From Desulfobacterales bacterium (lineage in GTDB: Bacteria > Desulfobacterota > Desulfobacteria > Desulfobacterales > 4be13), in contig JAOZRQ010000404.1 in assembly GCA_029940115.1 (NCBI GenBank), forward strand, positions 1 to 6,380: 6,380 nt of DNA, written 5' to 3'. Shown in pieces: positions 4,450 through 6,380 of this stretch; the stretch's first letter is position 1, and each line of letters begins with the position of its first letter. Under the pieces are notes generated by a model. That model was not told the origin of the DNA. It ran no database searches and worked only from the letters and a program-made list of their open reading frames with translations. Both the position numbers and the translations under genes were made by a program.

Positions 4450-6380
4450 TCAATCCCCCATCATCGCGTCAATGAAACACCCTGTACGCGCCTCTATCCG
4501 TGAGGAGCCATCCTCGTTCACAAGGCGGATGGTGAAATTTCCCGGAGGAGGCGGCGGGGTCTCATCGTCGTCGGCAAACGCGGAGGAGAGAGACGTGAAA
4601 CGTGAAACGTGAAACGTGAAACGTGACAACCAATTTTCGGGGGTCAGGCCTTGTTTGGCCTGCACGGTTGTGGGAAATCTGAGGAAGACATTCTCCGTTT
4701 TTGCCTTCACCCAGTAGCCCTTGTATCGCTCCATCAGGTCCGTGTCCGAGGCATAGACGCCGTTCTCCCATCGCCACAGGCGCTTGGAGATGTAGGGGTT
4801 GGGATCGGGGAGCGTGGAGAGCGGGACCGGCCCGTATAGGATGTTGCCGTCGGTGTCATATGTGATGATCTCGACATCATTCCAGTGGTAATCTGAGCGG
4901 TTGGGAGGCCCGATCATGTTCCATCCGTTTCCGGTCAGCGGGTTGTATGCCAGTTTCACGTCAATGTCATGGAACAGGCTCACCGGAATGCCGGTGACCG
5001 AGACGTCAAGGCCGTCCTTGGCCAGGAACCAGTAAGCCGACCCGGGTCTCACCGCCATCCCCTCTTCGCATTCGACGTAATCCCCGATTGGGGAATTGTA
5101 TCCGCCGATCTTGAATTGGTACGGGTCGTAACTTCCGCCCATCTCGTCGCCGAACGCGTCGGTACAATAAGGGGCATCCAGCCGGAGAGGGAATGAGACC
5201 ATCCGGTAATCCGCCGCGTCCACTCCAGGTTCGATTCTCACATTCATGTCGGTCTCGGAGACGCCTATCTTGAAGGTATATTCGGCTGACCATGAGATGG
5301 TCCCGCTTCCCGTGTCTTTGTAACCGACTTTCCATGCGTATGCCAGTCCCGGATAAAGGCCCTGAACCGTATGCGTGGTGAGATCCCCGGATGTCGCCAC
5401 ATAGTCGAATGAGGGGTCGCACTCGGAACAGTTGTAAAGTCTGTCGGTCCTTCTCACCATCCAGTGCGTCTCTTTGTGACTCTCCCCTTCGGGATCTGAG
5501 AAGCGACTCGCCTCAAGCATGACAGAGTCTGAGGGAAATGTCGCCATGTCCGGCGGATCTATGGCATAAGGGGTGTCCGGCGGATTGTTGAAGGCCGGCG
5601 TTGCCGTAGTGAATGACCAGACATGATTCTCCGCCATATGATTTCCGGCAACATCCTCGATATCCGTCGTGATCGTGACAGTGTGGGTGGTGCTGGGCGT
5701 CAGTTCCGCATCCGGGAGAAATGTTGCCGTAAGGTTGCTGAAAATTACGGTCCCAACGATATTCCCTGTGTCATCGTTCACGAGGAAGGTGGCTGGTGTC
5801 ACGGTTGAGGCGTTCAGCGGCTCGGAAAAGGTGACTTCGATCATCGCATCTGTGGGCACATCGGTCGCGTAGTCAGGCGGGCTGACTGAGAGGACCGCCG
5901 GCAGTGCCCCGTCCGGTTCGATTTCGGTGGTGAATGACCAAGTATAATCCGTCTCCATCGGATTACCGGCCAGATCCGCCACATCAGCGGTGATCCTGAC
6001 GAAATAGCGCGTGTCATAGACCAGAGCCGCATCAGGGAGAAAGGTTACACTGCTCTCCTCGCCACTCACGGTTCCGGACAGATAGTCTGTTCCGTCATCT
6101 ATAAGAAAGCTGTCTTCGGTGACGGACGAGGCGTTCAGAGACTCGGAAAAGGTGACGGCGATGGCCGTGTTTACAGGAATGCCGGCTTCGTTCTCTTCTG
6201 GAACGGTGGAAATCACAAACGGCGGTCTGGTGTCCGGATCCGATTCCGTTGTGAATGACCAGACGAATGGCTCCGACATGCTGTTTCCGGCGAGGTCTGA
6301 GACGCCGTTGAGCTCGGCGGTGTATGTCATGCCATAAGAGAGGCCTGTCAGCGGCTCGAAGGTCGCCGTCATATTCTCCT
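4450..6380 (-). CDS. Secreted protein with SbsA-like Ig repeats and FN3-like domain (5' end outside window)
   Basis: This is the C-terminal part of a large surface or secreted protein. The frame stays open to the window edge, and the Met at 6372 lies inside a beta-strand of the first repeat, so the true start is upstream. Residue numbers below count from that Met. SbsA-like Ig (Big_5) repeats cover ~1-43 (partial), ~50-150 and ~157-257. Each ends in the hallmark DLAGN/VAGN...W-SFTT. An FN3-like domain spans ~263-370, with a CxxC pair at 315-318. Residues ~375-581 form a region with WNMIG and GYWVKA motifs, common at the C-terminus of such adhesin-like proteins. Residues 582-594 are encoded by a heptamer tandem repeat, and a Pro-rich tail (PPPPPG, 605-610) ends at GCFIDAMMGD. 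No LPXTG-like or OmpA-type anchor is seen. A binding or adhesive role is inferred from domain type only. There is no catalytic motif. Confidence 0.85.
   Translation of the reverse strand, partial: ENMTATFEPLTGLSYGMTYTAELNGVSDLAGNSMSEPFVWSFTTESDPDTRPPFVISTVPEENEAGIPVNTAIAVTFSESLNASSVTEDSFLIDDGTDYLSGTVSGEESSVTFLPDAALVYDTRYFVRITADVADLAGNPMETDYTWSFTTEIEPDGALPAVLSVSPPDYATDVPTDAMIEVTFSEPLNASTVTPATFLVNDDTGNIVGTVIFSNLTATFLPDAELTPSTTHTVTITTDIEDVAGNHMAENHVWSFTTATPAFNNPPDTPYAIDPPDMATFPSDSVMLEASRFSDPEGESHKETHWMVRRTDRLYNCSECDPSFDYVATSGDLTTHTVQGLYPGLAYAWKVGYKDTGSGTISWSAEYTFKIGVSETDMNVRIEPGVDAADYRMVSFPLRLDAPYCTDAFGDEMGGSYDPYQFKIGGYNSPIGDYVECEEGMAVRPGSAYWFLAKDGLDVSVTGIPVSLFHDIDVKLAYNPLTGNGWNMIGPPNRSDYHWNDVEIITYDTDGNILYGPVPLSTLPDPNPYISKRLWRWENGVYASDTDLMERYKGYWVKAKTENVFLRFPTTVQAKQGLTPENWLSRFTFHVSRFTSLSSAFADDDETPPPPPGNFTIRLVNEDGSSRIEARTGCFIDAMMGD
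4593..4627. repeat. Heptamer tandem repeat (ACGTGAA) x ~5 inside a coding region
   Basis: Four perfect ACGTGAA copies (4593-4620) are followed by a fifth differing in its last base (ACGTGAC, 4621-4627). On the minus strand it is translated as L-SRFTFHVSRFT-S (residues 582-594) of the Ig-domain protein, between the PENW motif and the Pro-rich tail. Because 7 is not a multiple of 3, gain or loss of one copy would shift the frame of the last ~46 codons. Confidence 0.85.
5810..6156 (-). repeat. DNA-level repeat between adjacent Ig domains (107-codon period)
   Basis: The segment at 5810-5835 (GCGTTCAGCGGCTCGGAAAA plus GGTGAC) recurs at 6131-6156 with two mismatches, exactly 321 nt away. This is 107 codons, so adjacent Ig domains share nucleotide as well as protein similarity (VTFSE-LNASSV/T). 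It points to tandem domain duplication within the gene. Confidence 0.7.

Noticed and set aside
4312..4612. Short plus-strand frames at 4312-4503 and 4424-4612
   Set aside because: They translate the hairpin at 4394-4416 and the antisense of the Ig-domain gene tail and heptamer array. No SD or homology.
5006..5422. 138-codon minus-strand frame inside the Ig-domain gene
   Set aside because: An alternative frame of a well-supported coding region with clear domain motifs.

Overview
The window looks like chromosomal sequence from an environmental Gram-negative bacterium. A Desulfobacterota-like (deltaproteobacterial) lineage is my best guess. The guess rests on gene style only: a CHASE2-type class III cyclase, a large secreted protein built of SbsA-like Ig repeats, a polyprenyl-phosphate-type GT2 glycosyltransferase, and much small palindromic repeat material. 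No rRNA, tRNA or CRISPR array is visible, so the taxonomy is an inference.

Layout. Positions 1-370 hold no gene but contain a clean 192-bp MITE-like element (126-317) with perfect 17-bp terminal inverted repeats and a 6-bp target duplication. Positions 371-1372 (minus) are an intact family 2 glycosyltransferase with two C-terminal membrane helices. Positions 1373-2034 carry no convincing gene, only small foldback repeats: two tandem 21-nt hairpins at 1539-1582 and a perfect 16-bp inverted repeat at 1896-1954. Positions 2035-4315 (plus) are a mosaic of three genes read largely as one 741-codon frame: the catalytic part of an M48 metalloprotease, the C-terminal two thirds of a CHASE2-adenylate cyclase, and the first ~68 residues of a membrane sensor protein. 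Positions 4316-4449 separate two convergent genes and hold a third hairpin related to those at 1539-1582. Positions 4450-6380 (minus) are the C-terminal part of a secreted multi-Ig-domain protein whose 5' end lies beyond the window. A 7-nt tandem repeat is embedded in its coding sequence.

How the genes relate. The glycosyltransferase and the Ig-domain protein are both envelope or surface functions, but nothing shows that they form one pathway. The central locus looks like a degraded or rearranged signalling cluster. The protease has lost its N-terminus and has two apparent one-base losses in G runs. It is joined in frame to the cyclase, which keeps every catalytic residue. The cyclase runs into a sensor gene whose own ribosome binding site and ATG are still visible, apparently through a one-base loss in an A run. 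The sensor gene then stops abruptly. The main interest of the window is this gene mosaic and the unusual density of small palindromic elements around it. I see no complete new defence or biosynthetic system.
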